DNA of 64,000 nucleotides. Origin: Centropus unirufus. Lineage: Eukaryota; Chordata; Aves; Cuculiformes; Centropidae. The notes below the pieces were generated by a model. It was given only the letters and a program-made list of their open reading frames with translations, did no database searches and was not told the DNA's origin. The stretch's first letter is position 1, and each line of letters opens with the position of its first letter. Made by a program: the position numbers and the translations under genes. The stretch covers positions 541,398-605,397 of the forward strand of contig VYZI01000424.1 of the NCBI GenBank assembly GCA_013397695.1, given 5' to 3'. Of this stretch, positions 34,671-46,567 are shown piece by piece.

Positions 34671-35270
34671 CTGGTTTCGTGTCAGCATCCCGTAAGGGAG
34701 ACTTCAGACATAGAAGGATTTCTGAATGTTTGTTTGGGGAATTGCTTATTAAGATAAATAATGAAAGGGTTTCAAACTGCAAATTTTACTTGGGCTTTTA
34801 ATTTTTCTTATTTCATGGAATTACAGTAGCAGTGCATAGCTTGACGTAATACAATAGTCTAAATATTTATATAAAAATACATTGAAAACACATACAATTG
34901 CAGTTACATGGGGAAGTAACTGTTGTTTATTATAGGTTGCCCTTCTTTAATCTTATTTTCTAGAGCAAATTATTTCCTGTTGGTGTTGTAATTAGTTTGA
35001 CAAAGTCAATAATAACAGAATATTCTGACTATGCCAGTATGACATGTAACATTATGCACTGCTTCTACTCTTATGCGTATTATGACATGACGTGACATGA
35101 TATGACAGGTCACATTATGCACTACTACTGATGTCATAAAATAATGTAAAAGTAATGAAAACAAATTTTGAAATGCAATTTTTTTATGAATTTTTAAGCT
35201 TTTTCCTAAGAGAAATGCCCAAGCAAATCTTTTTCATTTTTATTTTTAGAGGTTTGTCTCATTCTCACTC
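34671..35270. other. AT-rich block, candidate conserved element
   Basis: About 600 bp of AT-rich DNA that contains the TGACA cluster listed separately. It has few open frames and no repeat family. Confidence 0.35.
35038..35133. repeat. Imperfect direct repeat with TGACA cluster
   Basis: TATGACATGTAACATTATGC at 35038 recurs as TATGACAGGTCACATTATGC at 35101, both followed by ACT, with two mismatches in 23 bp and a 63-bp offset. Between them the words TGACA and TGACG recur every 5-10 bp (35080-35108). TGACA(G) is the core bound by TALE homeodomain proteins such as MEIS, TGACG is a CRE/AP-1-type half-site and AGGTCA a nuclear-receptor half-site. The density suggests a composite regulatory element or a decayed tandem repeat. 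Confidence 0.6.
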
Positions 35271-37480
35271 AGAAGGCAAACGGCCTCTGAAGAGTTAATG
35301 TTTCCCATGAGGGCAGAGCCCTGGGTTTTGGTCAGCTCGGGGACCCCCACCGTGCTCCTCGCATGGAGCTCGCTCATGGCCCGTGCCCGTGGTCTCGGTG
35401 CCCGTGAGCCCAGCACGTGGCAGCACATCCGTGCCCTGTGTTTGGTGCCAAGCTCCAGCCCCACGCACAGGAGCACTTGGTGCTGTGCAGCCCTGATGGG
35501 CCGTGGTGAGCAGAAAAATGCTGGTCGCGCAGGTGTGAAAAATATTTGTTGTGTTAAAACCATAATGAAAGAAAATGCAGGGTTTTGCTTTAAAAATGAA
35601 AGCATCTCAGCCCTTTCAGTGACGGGGCTGGGGCGTTAGAGCAGAAGCAGGTGCCCAGTGCCGGTCCCTGGGGCTGTGGCTCTTCCCAGTCCTGTGCCCG
35701 GTGCCTCCAGCCCTGCTGACCCTTGTGCTGGGTGAGGGATTCCTTACACATTTTTTCCACAAGTAAAACATTTTGTCCTTTATCCTCTGCTTTGTGGCCT
35801 GCTCACTGCTTTGCTCACTCACAGCAGTTGGGTTTTGTGTTGGCTTTTAAAAAAATCTCAGGAGGAGAATGTGGGGAGCACAGGAAGCCCTGGAGAGCAG
35901 CGATGTGTCCTGGCAGGCAAGGCGGGCGGCAGAGACACTGGCTGGCACCGGGCTGGCAGGTGTTTCACGTGTCTGCCCTTCATGTGAAGAGTACAGCACG
36001 TTGAGCCTAATTTATAGCCATTTTAACAGGGTTACAATGATAATTCTCTCTTCCTAGAGACGCAAAGCAGTTTGGAAAACATTTATAACAGGTTGCTGGT
36101 CAGCTGGATGCTCCCAAGCCCGAGTCCGTCCCGTGCTTCTGCCCAACGTGGCTGGGAAGGTAGGGATTCCCTGTGCAAATCATTAAGAAAAACTGGTGCT
36201 GGCTGGCAGGCAGGAGTTTCAGTGGCCTGGAGACTAAAGCAGGAATCAAATACGGGCACCAGGGACCACAGATTGTACTCAATGTTCTCCTGCCTGTGAA
36301 CCAGTGAGATAACGCCGGGGCTGGGATTCAGATTCATTTTTAATGAAATACTTTTTTGCAACAATCCTACAGCAGCCCCAAATGGTGGCTCATAAGAGGA
36401 CTGCCAGGTGGAAGATCTCCTCCTGCCTCTGCTGCTCTACAAAGGCTGCCGCAAGGGGAGCAGCCCCGGTGGCCACACTGAGGTGACAGGGTGCGGGGGG
36501 ACAATGCTGGCAGCAGGGCCAGGGGCCGGTGGCCAGCAGTGGCCACAGAGGAGCAGTGTTAGTGCTCGTGAGTGTCGTGAGGATGAGGTGACAAAGGGAG
36601 GATGGGGGGGAGCGTGTGTGCGGCGAGGCCCCCCGAGTGCAGGGAGCAGCCCTTGCGCCTCTCGCTCTCTCCGTGCCGCGGTCCTGCGCCCAGGCTGGCA
36701 CTCGTGGCATGGGGACAGAGGCTGAGAGGGGGTTTTCAGCATGCTGCCCTCTTTTTTTTTAGGGCACTCCTGCCTTGCGTTTGGCCGCTGCCCCCTCTGG
36801 GGGGCTGTGCAGGACCCTGCCCTCTCCCACTGGCCTGGGGCACGGCGGCGTGTCCGGCCCCGCAGCCCACCAGGGCGCTCCCCTGGGGCGAAGGGGACTT
36901 CGCATCCTCGGGGCTTGGAGGTGCTGGGCATGGACGCTGCCCGCCCTGAGGCGGTGCCCGCTGGGCCCTGTCCCCGGAGCAGGGGGCACGCAGCGCGCTG
37001 ACAGCTCCTCCCGGGCACGCGAGGCCCTGGTGCCAGGAGAAAGGTCATCCAGGGACCTCGGCAGCATCGCCTTCAAATGGAAATGTCATTTTTTATTATT
37101 TAGTGCTGATGGAAGTCTCTGAATAAAGGCAGCCGGTGGCTGGGAGCACGTTAGCTCGGACGGCCTCTGCTCCCGGCCCTGTCCAGGGGCCCTGGAGCCC
37201 CTCTGAGCTGCGGGGTGGCTGCCGCTCCCTGCCCGCTGCGCCCTGCCCGCGCTGGCACTGTCCCCACCAGCCCTTCCACCCCTCCGGAGCGCGCAGGAGC
37301 GGGGGGGCCGGGGGGCTGGAGGGGACCCTGCAGCCTTGGGGTGAGGCTCTCGGCCTCCCTGGGCCCCGCGCTGGGCATGGGAACACGGGCTCGTGCTGGG
37401 GCGCTGAGTCCATCTCCCTGGAAGCAATGAAGGGGTTTGATCCAAATCGCATTTCCTCCTGTAGTCTGGAGTATGACGGC
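35271..37480. other. Non-coding mosaic, GC-rich
   Basis: GC-rich at 35300-35750 and 36400-37430, with a more AT-rich middle. The 203-codon minus frame at 36437-37048 overlaps plus-strand frames of 115 codons and shows no domain. Locally CpG-dense around 36830-37320, but with no clear promoter motif. Confidence 0.4.
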
Positions 37481-38080
37481 ACATTAAAACCTGTAATATT
37501 CCACTGCTGCTCTTTTGCATGATTTTTTAATTAAAAAACTATGGAGTAAACAAACATTCTGCTGTGGAGTGGCCCTGCAGAGACCCATCCTTGGGCACAT
37601 TTACATCCCTGCACTTTTTCAAGAAAGTTTATATCTTAACAAAAAAAAAATTAATACTAATATTCTCCACCCAAACAGTTAGTATTGGGTAAAAGTTTGA
37701 AGTGAAAGGCAGCTGGCAACCTTCTCTAGCCGGTGAAATGATATTAACATTTTATTATTCTAAGGTGAGCTTTTTGAAACGGAATTTTAAATGTTACCCT
37801 GCTGTTCCAGAACACAAAAACCTTTAATTTTATGCAAATGAACAGCGAGTAGCTGAGCGCTTAATGTAAACGAACACTTTCTTTGTAGGAGAGGTTGGAA
37901 GAGAAAAAAAAAATTTCCAGGGATTCTTTAATTGCTGTCTGAAATTATGTAAATCCCAGTGCTAGGCAGAACGCAATTATCCTGTGCCCCTCTCTGCCAG
38001 CATCACTAATGTCTAACAAAATATCGGTGGGTGACATTTAGTCGAGGTAATGCAAATGAGAATTAATTTTTTTCCAAGAC
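37481..38080. other. AT-rich block, candidate conserved element
   Basis: AT-rich, complex, stop-dense block of about 600 bp. It is a candidate conserved non-coding element on composition only. Confidence 0.35.
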
Positions 38081-39682
38081 AAAGGGCAGCTAAAAGATCA
38101 CCTGATCCGTACCCAGTGGAGCGGGCAGAGGGCTCTGCTGGGGAGACAAAGCCAGGGCAGCCAGGGGCACTGAACGCTGGGCTGGTGGCACTGAGGACGA
38201 TTGGGCCCAGGCCAGGGTCCATAGGCGCTGCTGCATTGTTTTATTTTTCAAAGGGGTGAAGCCCAGGGAGGCAGGGGCAGGCTGGTTGTTTGTTTTTCTG
38301 TTTAATTCATGGTCATTCTGACACGGGGGCAGGGTGGAAATTGTGATGGACCCCCCTAATGGCTCTCTGTGCTGTTGGGTACAGGCGGCTTGTGATTTAT
38401 CACCTACTCGTGCTGATAACTAGCAATAATTCTATTAAATATTCAGAGTGAGGCTTTTGCAACACAATTATCAAATGGGATTTGTTAGTGTAGAAATGCT
38501 TCACACACACAAAAAGGTGCTGCGGGTGCAGGGAAGGGGTCGCTGCGTAAAGGGCTTCAACCAAGGCTGGGGTCACCTCCACGCTTGGAAGGTAAAGGGA
38601 CAGTTCCTAGTTTTGTAGCATAAATCAGGGAAATGATACAGGAAATTTCCTTCTATTCTCTTTTTGTTTTCTTGTTACTGTTTTACTTTTGATTCTCACA
38701 TTTCACAGCTCCCTTTCCTTCCAAGGCCACATTGAAGAGCTTGTGACTCCGCTTACCTTCTGAAAGAAAGAAATCCCAATGGGAGCCAGTGCAAAGCAGG
38801 AACAGGTCCATGTGAGGGTGATGAAGTATATCACTGTTCAGAAGGCTCCGGATCAGGGTAAGAAGTGCTGGTGGAATTATGCTTTGAAATGTACCCTCTC
38901 TGCAGGGAGGCCCCCGGGATCATCCGTGCTGGAGGAGCTGGGCTGAGTTGCACCATCTGCTTGGGATTTAGGACAGGCAGAGCTGTAAAAGTATGAATTA
39001 AAATACAGAGGAGCAGGAAACAGTTTCCTCTTGTTCTGTTTTTTTTAAATTATATCAAGCAAAACGGGATGCTGGTGCCCCCTGCGTGCCACAGGGCTCC
39101 TGGGGCTGGGTCACTGGTGGCCAGCAGGGACTTGTGGCCCTGCAGGGTGGGATCTGCCGCCCAGCACCAGCCCCACCTGCTCCCAGGTGCTCTGGCAAAG
39201 CTCAGACACTTCCCCATTTTGTGTCTTGGGTTCCCCACGGGCTCACTAAGGCTGCTGGAGAGGGGTCGGTGCCCGTGAGGAGCCCCGAGCCCTGGCAGGT
39301 TCACCTGGACAAGTGTTGCCAGCAGCCTGCGCCGTGCTCCTGTTTCTGAGTATGGGTGCTTCAGTGCCAAAAACAGCAATGGAAGTATCATCTGTTTCCC
39401 ATTGGATTTGCTTCCATGGAACTGCTGAATCTAGTGCATCGAGAAATGCATTCCCCTGATGGCCACGCTGTGACCGCCAGCCTGCCCAGCGCCTCCTCCA
39501 GCCGTGGGGCACTGCTGCCGTGCCAGTACCAACGGGGCCAAGGGGAATGACGGGGTAAGGGTGGTGTGACTGCAGGCAGCAGCTGTCCCTCACCCGCAGG
39601 ACACTGCTGTCCTACAGACAGAAGCTGTCCTTGTCCTCCTAAAATTGATAAGCTTTATAATCTAAGATTCAGACTCTCCAAA
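38081..39682. other. Non-coding mosaic
   Basis: Mixed sequence with no exon, repeat family or tandem array that I can name. Confidence 0.35.
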
Positions 39683-39785
39683 GCTTTATGCCTGTCTTTA
39701 ACCTGAGCACATGCATAGTCTCAATGGGATTTCTCATCTGCTAAGAGTTAAGCATGTACATAAATCTCTGCCGGCCAGGGGCCTG
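39683..39785. mobile_element. Ancient amniote-type interspersed repeat (degenerate)
   Basis: The words CTTTAACCTGAGCACATGCA, CAATGGGATT and GAGTTAAGCATGTACATAAA resemble a common old repeat in turtles, crocodilians and birds. In that repeat a TTAAGCACATG-type arm is followed by a CAATGGGACTACTC centre and a second, inverted arm. The family name is uncertain to me. The copy is diverged and without clear ends. The frame running through it on the + strand (39711-40307) is therefore not a gene. Confidence 0.45.
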
Positions 39786-42700
39786 AGGCATTCCCGCGCA
39801 CACATTCCTGTGTCAGGGAACAGGCACCGTGCACACTCGCACTCCTGGAACTGCCTGTGTCAGTGCAGGGAAGCACATCCAATCCTTGACACTTGCACCA
39901 ACTTCCTGAGCATTTCTCAAGCATTTTGGATGCCATGGGTGTGTAGAGCTGCTGACACCACCGCTGGCAAATTCCCTTTCTGTGTCTGCATCTTCAGGAA
40001 GCAGGAGAGGGGGCAGTTAGCAGGCAGTAATTGTGCCAGTGCAGGCAGGGAGCAGTCATGCACACAGACAGCATTTAGGTCAAACTGGGGAGAGAAAAAA
40101 GCTCAGGAAAGCAGTGGCATGTCAGGTACTTGGCATGAAAAAGAAAGCATGTGGAAGGCTAGCTGTGAGCAAGTCTTTCCCTTGCCTCCCTCCCACTGGA
40201 CTGCTTGCTCACAGACATGGTCAAGGCAGCGAGTACAGGACCCAGGGCTGCTCTGCACAGCCTCTCTGCTCCAGCCCAACTTGTCTAGTGCAGCCTCCTG
40301 TGTTTAACACTGTCGGGAAGATTTGTTACCACAGTATAGCACATCAGCTTCATTTTCACTATTGCAACCTGGTCCAGTGCAAACCAGGGTTGAATTGATG
40401 TAAGAAACCGGGGCAGGTCTTTGGTGGACTGGTAGAACTGTCAAAATGCTGCACCAGCCAGGGTACATCCTCCTGACAGACAGTGTTTGTGAGGTGCTTC
40501 TCCAGCTGCTTGTATTTAGCTGTATTATATTTGCAGGGGTCTAGTCTATGAGATGTCATTGTATGCATCTCCAAGCTTTAGTTTCTGTGCAGCAGTATCT
40601 GCCATCAAATGACAAAAAAAAAAAGAATAAATACACTTTGCATTTAAAATCAGCCCTGTGAACACCCTTTTTTGTCCTTCTGTGATGTTACTTTAAGTCA
40701 GATGATATGAACTTCCATGAAATTACCCCCACTTCATGTCTGTTTGCCATGATAATGGGTGAGGCCTCTTTAATTTGGGGCTAGAAAATTCAAGTGAGAA
40801 GCAGTATTTCATAAATGTCTTGTGTTCTGCAGCGTTCCCTGTATTAAGGACTAAATTGCATCAGTTTCCCTAAGAGCTCCTCCGCACAGTGCCCAGTCCT
40901 GGCTGCCAGAGGTGAGCCCTGCGGGGCGGCAGGCGCACAACGTGGTGCCCGGCCAGGCTTGCCCGCACCGGGGCTGCCTGTGCCCCAGGGGCTCGGGTCA
41001 GCTGCGATTTGTCACTGTGGCCGTGGCCGTGGCCCCAGGCAAAGCGCTGATCGCAGCACAGCACCCTCTGAACTGACCGGGGCGTTTAGCCTTTTCGGAG
41101 GAATGTTACAGAAAGGTCAGCAAATGCTTTGTGACAGGACTCCAGCGCATCCCTAACCCGCTCCTCTCCACTCCCCACCTCGTGTCAGGCACAGAGCAAA
41201 CAGTGACCAGAGGTGCCTCGCGCCGAGATTGATCCCTCGGGATCACACGGACACTGCGACGAGCCCCCGCGCAGGCAGGGATGTGTTTCTGTCTGTAAAC
41301 CCATCTGTTTCCAGCCGGTGCTTTTGCATCAGCCAAATTATTTTCCTCATGCCTCGTGATGTTGGGGCTCTGCTTGTCCTGCCCAGAGCCTCCGCCACCA
41401 TCCAGGTGCCCAGGCCCCATCCCTGCTTCACCCCACCTCTGAGGTAAGATTTGGGAGCTATGGTTGAAAAGAAACGGCAGGACCTGTCACTGCAAGACGC
41501 TGGCGAGGGGAGGACATTGCTGCAGGTGATGAGCAGGGTGCACTGCGCTGTAGCAGCACCAGCTGCCTTCTCCTGATGGCACCAGGTACCCCGGGCTCTG
41601 GAGCCAACTGCACCTCCCCACCCCATTGCCAAGGATTTCTTCCACCAAACACATTTTCGCTGTGCGCGCTAGGAGTGTGTCGAGGTAACCTCAGCTACCG
41701 GGCACTTACTGACCCACCTGCTGGCTCTGTCCGTGCAGGTGGACATCCCAGGCAGCAGAGTCACTGCCCGCGGTGAGGCAGGCAGGCAGGGACAGAGCAG
41801 CACGAAGAACCAATCACTCTAAACAGATTTACCAGCTAGAAAGTTCCTTGCAAGAAAATAGAGCAGAGAGGGGCACATGGTCTTGAGGAAGAAACAGGCT
41901 TACCAACCCTGAGCCCTGCCTGCCCTGACATGCCCTGGGTTTCTAAGCAGATCAGAGTAAAAACCTCCTGGAGCTGGGTAATTCTGCCTCTTTCCGATAA
42001 GCCGGTAACCCCATTAATAAAGAGTCTGGCATGGAGGGAGCTGTGCTGGGAAAGCACCGCACCTCAACATACATGGCAGATTAAAAAGGACTTAATCACA
42101 GTGCAGCCACAAAGTGCACTGCATGGCATTATTCCTCTGAAATAAAATTTATATACAGCCTATCTGAGAGCAGCACAAAATAAATACTTTAAAAATCTAT
42201 GATTACTGTAGGGGTTTTTTTTAATTTTATAGTGGTGGCTGAGTTCTGCTCTTGCTCCAAAGGATTAGAGGGATAATTCCATTACAATTTAGTAACAAGA
42301 TTAAAGAGCCAGTTATCCATTTACGGGGGTCTATGGAAATGAGCACTGGCTTCTGGAGGTCTCCGGCTCCGGGGGTAGGTGTATCACTCATATCACAGAC
42401 ACATCCAAATCAGGTTAAGGACATGCCTGAAGTGAAAAGGTCTCTGGGGCCACCAGTCCCAGCTTTACCAAGAAGTGAGCACAGGTCCACTTGGTGAAAG
42501 GACACATATGGGGATGATTTTCTAGTGTGAACGGTCATCAACTGGAGGAAAATAAGGAAACAAGGATTGCTCTAGAAATAAACCCATTCAAGCAGCTTTC
42601 CCAGGACTGGAGCACCAGTGCCTCAGCTGCCAGTGCTGGGGAACTGTTTCACACAACCTCTGATGCCAGGGTCCCAGGGCAGGAGGAGCTGTCTGTGGCA

Positions 42701-44270
42701 TGAGAGGTGGAGGAGACCAAGCGCTGACCCATGGGGTGGCTTCTCCCAGAGCCAGAGTGCCTCCCCAAAAGGAAAAAGGCAGTGGGGTGCTGAGGTGACT
42801 GGGACAGATCTTGCTGGCTCTGTTCAGCTGTGCAGAGCACAGAATGCCAAGAACTGGTACACCAGGAGCTTGGCATCTTTCCTATCACCACAGCTGGAGA
42901 GGAATTTGTGACAGCTTTCATGGCAAATTTAGTTGCTTCCTATTTAGAAGCAAATTCCTAAATTCTTGCATATATTTTTGCTCTAAGTCCTCTGTGGTTT
43001 TCTGCATGATAAAACCTTGCCCCTTCAGGCCGGGAGAGCCCAGGGTCAGCAGTGGGAATTCCTGCTGTGTGGTGAGTTATGCAAGATGCATGGTTTGTTT
43101 CTCATTCCTCCTACCTCACACAGGTAACAGCAAGGACGCAGCCTTATAATTATGCATCTTAGCGTTGACTTCACCTTAATGATCTGTTATATGGTTATGA
43201 GGACATCTGAGCATTTGTGTTTAAAAAGCACTTTCCAGGAGCATTACTGAATTTCCTTTGCATGGATATTGGCTGAAACGACCACAGCAGAGGATGCAAA
43301 CACAGACGATGTGGACAAAGGGAGTTATTTAGCTATTTTAATGAGTACACGTGGGAAGGTATTTGCAGCGCTGATCCGGCTCTGCCCCACAGATTGGGAA
43401 CCCCACTGCCTGAAACTCCCTTGCAGAAAAATAATGTACTTGTCAAGCTGCATACGTGGAACCGGCATGAAACACTCAGGGTTAGAGACTAGCCATCACT
43501 GGCATTACTCTGTGTATCCTCTCTACTGATTAACTGATTAATTGATATTTAATTGATTGCTCTGTCAGAGCAGGACTTTAGCATATGCTGATTGTCTCGT
43601 TGACTGTTGCTAACAAGTCTGAAGTGCATTTGGTATAAATTCCTAGGGACTGTGCAAGAATAAGCTACAGAAACTGCTTCGGTGGCAACAAAGACCCCGG
43701 TCCATGGAGCCCAGTCAGTGAGTAACGTAATCATTCTCATACAGAAAGGTCTTCTCCTTGCATTTGAAATAATTTTTTAGAGAAATTTAAATTTAGCTGA
43801 TGAGGTGAGGTAAGAAGTGTCTTTGTTCCATTGCCCCAGCATATGCTGTGCTCTTCTCTCTGCTTAGAAAGCTCCTTTGAAGCATTTGTGCCACTTTTGC
43901 CCTGTCCTGTTTGTCCCCAGGAGGGGCACGACCACCTGGGGGTCCTGGTGCGTGCCAGCAGCACCGTGAGGGGAGCCAGGCTTGGGGAGCCAGGCTTGGG
44001 GCGCCGCCGGCGTGGGGCTCTGCCTTCCAGGGCAGGGTGCGGGCGCTGGCGGGTGGGCTGCAGCCCCAGGGGAAGGTCCTGTGCCGTACGGCACTTCTGC
44101 TGCTCGCCAAGAGCTTCTCTCAAGGCCTTTCACTCAGCAGAGTTATGGCCTGTAGCAATCTGTCCTTTTCTCCTCAAACAAACCCTTTATAGGCTTGTTC
44201 TTGTGAAATTTATGGGTTGTTGGGTGAAACATTAGGAAACATTACATCAAAAATGTAGAACGCTTTCCGC
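39786..44270. other. Non-coding mosaic
   Basis: AT-rich inserts at 40560-40870, 42090-42250 and 42900-43010 lie within moderately GC-rich DNA. At 43974-44001 there is a short duplication of GCCAGGCTTGGG. No exon or RNA gene is recognised. Short frames such as 86 codons at 43269-43529 lack any family match. Confidence 0.35.
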
Positions 44271-45270
44271 AGCCTGAACCAAGGTCTGTGGCGAGCGCTG
44301 CCTGCTGGGCCGCGGCCCTGAGGAGCCCCTCGAGCCCCTCGCCCGCCGCGCGGGCCCCGCCGCTCGGCTCCGCGGGCGCAGGGGGGACAGGGGGGCCAGG
44401 GGCGCAGGGCCCGGGCCGGGCCGGGCGCGCGGGGCCGCGTTCGGGGCCGTGCGGGGAGCGGTTCGCACCGGCCGATTGCAACCGGCTCGCCTTGCCCCGC
44501 TGGCTGCGCGCCCCCCGAGGCAGCGCTCGCCCGGTCCCAAAGCACTGACTGCGCGCAGATGACTTTCCCCATGCAGCGCCGCAGCGGGGCTGGGGCCGCC
44601 CCTCAGAGCAATCGTGCGTTCGCGCACAGAAACGCTTTGTTCGGCGCCTCCCGGAGCGCGGCGGCCGGGCCGGGGCACAGCGCGGCGCCTTTGTCTGCGG
44701 CAGCGCCGAACCAATGCTACCCCCTGGTGACCGCCCCGCGAGCATCCGCCAGCACCGCGCCGCGCCCCGCGATCCCGCGCCCTGTCCCGATACCGCGCCC
44801 CGCGCCCCGCGATCCCGCGCCATGTCCCGATCTCCCGCCCCGCGCCCCGATCTCCCGCGCCCTGTCCCGATCTCCCGCGCCCTGTCCCGATCTCCCGCGC
44901 CCTGTCCCGATCTCCCGCCCCGCGCCCCGATCTCCCGCGCCCCCCGGCTCCCGCGCCCCTGGGCCGGGCAGGCCCGGGCTGGGCATCTCTGGCCCCGCGG
45001 GGCTGCTGTGAGCTCGCGCAGAAGCCGGAGCACCCGCAGGGCCCACCCTGGGGTGCAGGGGGTGTCGGAGCCCCCTGTGAGCGCCGGGGGCTGGGGCGCA
45101 CAGAAGGCCGGGCCGGTGCTGCCCAGCCGTGGGCCGGGCGAGGGGCTCGGGTGCCCGGGCCCCCGTGCCAACACCCCGCAAAGCCCCCTCGGAGGGAGCG
45201 GGGCGCACGGAGACACGCAGAGGCGCAGCCTGGCCCGGGGCACCGCGCAGCCGGCAGCTCTGTCTTACGC
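44271..45270. promoter_or_regulatory. CpG island, about 1 kb
   Basis: This is the strongest CpG island in the window: very GC- and CpG-rich with sharp edges, AT-rich DNA at both sides and a CCAAT box on the + strand at 44711-44715. It contains the 20-bp array listed separately. All three minus frames are open over long distances (333, 284 and 195 codons), rich in Arg, Gly, Ala and Pro. This follows from the lack of stops in such DNA and is not evidence for a protein. The island may be the 5' end of a gene or long non-coding RNA. I see no clear first exon with donor. Confidence 0.6.
44758..44952. repeat. 20-bp tandem array, G-quadruplex motif on minus strand
   Basis: About ten units of GATCTCCCGCGCCCTGTCCC, with a few variants (GATCCCGCGC, CGATACCGCG), make a near-perfect 20-bp array inside the CpG island. 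On the minus strand each unit gives GGGACAGGGCGCGGGAGATC, that is, three G3 runs with short loops. Four consecutive runs form a canonical G-quadruplex motif that is repeated throughout. The array also explains the 20-residue Arg/Gly periodicity in the minus-strand frames. Confidence 0.9.
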
Positions 45271-46509
45271 TGCTCACTCTTTGCATCTTGTTAATGAAAA
45301 GCATGGATGTAATTTCAATTAAAGATAATTACATATTTAAACTTAACATTAAATTCTGCACTAAAACAAAATTACATGAAATCTCAGTGTGCAGCCGTGC
45401 TGCAAGGCAGCGTGCGAGGCGAGCGGAGGAAGAAATGCTGTTATGCCAAGTGAGCCAGTCCTTTCCACACGTATCTCCTGCTGCATGGTGCTTCCCTGTC
45501 CAGCACATTCACTGGGATCTGTTCCCAAACACCACCATCGGAGGTGCTTCCTCTCCCTTGGTTTGCTGGCTGGGCCCTGTGCCGCTCATCGTAACCATCG
45601 CCGCTCCGTGATGCAGACAGACATTAAATATCCTGTGAGGCAGAACGGCCGTCTGCAGGGGCACAAACCAGGGAGGTTTCCCTTTCCCAGCCGCTGCCTC
45701 GGCCAAGCAGCTGGGTCCAAGCGGCCTCTCGCATCCATGGGAGGAGGTTGAGGGACACTGCCATTGGATAAACTCTGGTGTTTACCTGGGCTCAGGGTCC
45801 GCAGTAGAACTGGGAAAGCATTTTGAACTACTGGTGGAAAACATGATTCCTGGGCAACTGAAGGTTGGTGTGAAATCCAACAGATTCACTTGCCTCAAAA
45901 GCAGTTTTCTGAAAATGCTGAAACAGCAAATGCTTCATTTTCTATCCCAAACATACTGAAAATTACTGGTTTGAGATGGCATACATTGCTTTTTGCTCTC
46001 CCCGCTCCCTGTTTGACCAGAAAATTAGAGCCCCCCAGCTGTTTGCCCTGGTCCGTGGTGGGCTCAGCCCTGCCTGGGGCCACAGCAGAGCGCTGCAGCC
46101 ACCCCCGGGCCCTGCCTTCCCCCCGCTGCCACCGAGCTGCGAGACCTTCCTGGGGAGGGGACGGTGCTCATGCATTGGTGGTTCAGCTTGGAGGGGAATG
46201 CAGGGATAGGTTTTCCCTAGGTTTATATAGTTCTAAAAATAGACGGCCAGAGGATAAGCAAGTTAAAGCCAAGCTAATTCCAACCAGCTTAAAGCTGTGC
46301 TAATGAGCCCTGGAACTCACAGGCAGAGTGAAGTGGGGCTCCCGGCCCGGCTGTGGCCAGAGCCTTTCCTGGCTCAGCTGGAAGTGGTGGCCCCAGCTTC
46401 TGGAGGGGGTATGAGCCCCTGGTCCTACCTGAGCTGTCCCTAGAGCCCCGCAGCAACTGGGAGAGGTGCGGGAGGAGACACACGGCGTGAACATTGTGTG
46501 CAGGGACAG
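45271..46509. other. Non-coding stretch right of CpG island
   Basis: An AT-rich edge (45280-45380) and then mixed sequence. No exon with clear splice sites and no repeat family are recognised. Confidence 0.35.
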
Positions 46510-46567
46510 AAACAGGACTCAATGATCCTTGTGGCTCCTTTTCAACTCATTCTTTGATTCTATAGTC
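46510..46567 (+). mobile_element. CR1 LINE 3' tail fragment
   Basis: GGACTCAATGATCCTTGTGG followed by CTCCTTTTCAACTCATTC and a terminal TTTGATTCTATAG is the 3' end of a CR1 element. That end normally reads GACT.GATGATC..TGTGGGTCCCTTCCAACTC and finishes in ATTCTATG repeats. Only about 60 bp is preserved. It is in the + orientation and of a different subfamily from the other two copies. Confidence 0.8.

Noticed and set aside
44242..45243. 333-codon minus-strand frame (with 284- and 195-codon frames beside it)
   Set aside because: All three minus frames are open because the CpG island lacks stops. The periodic Arg/Gly residues come from the 20-bp DNA array, and there is no domain or splice context.
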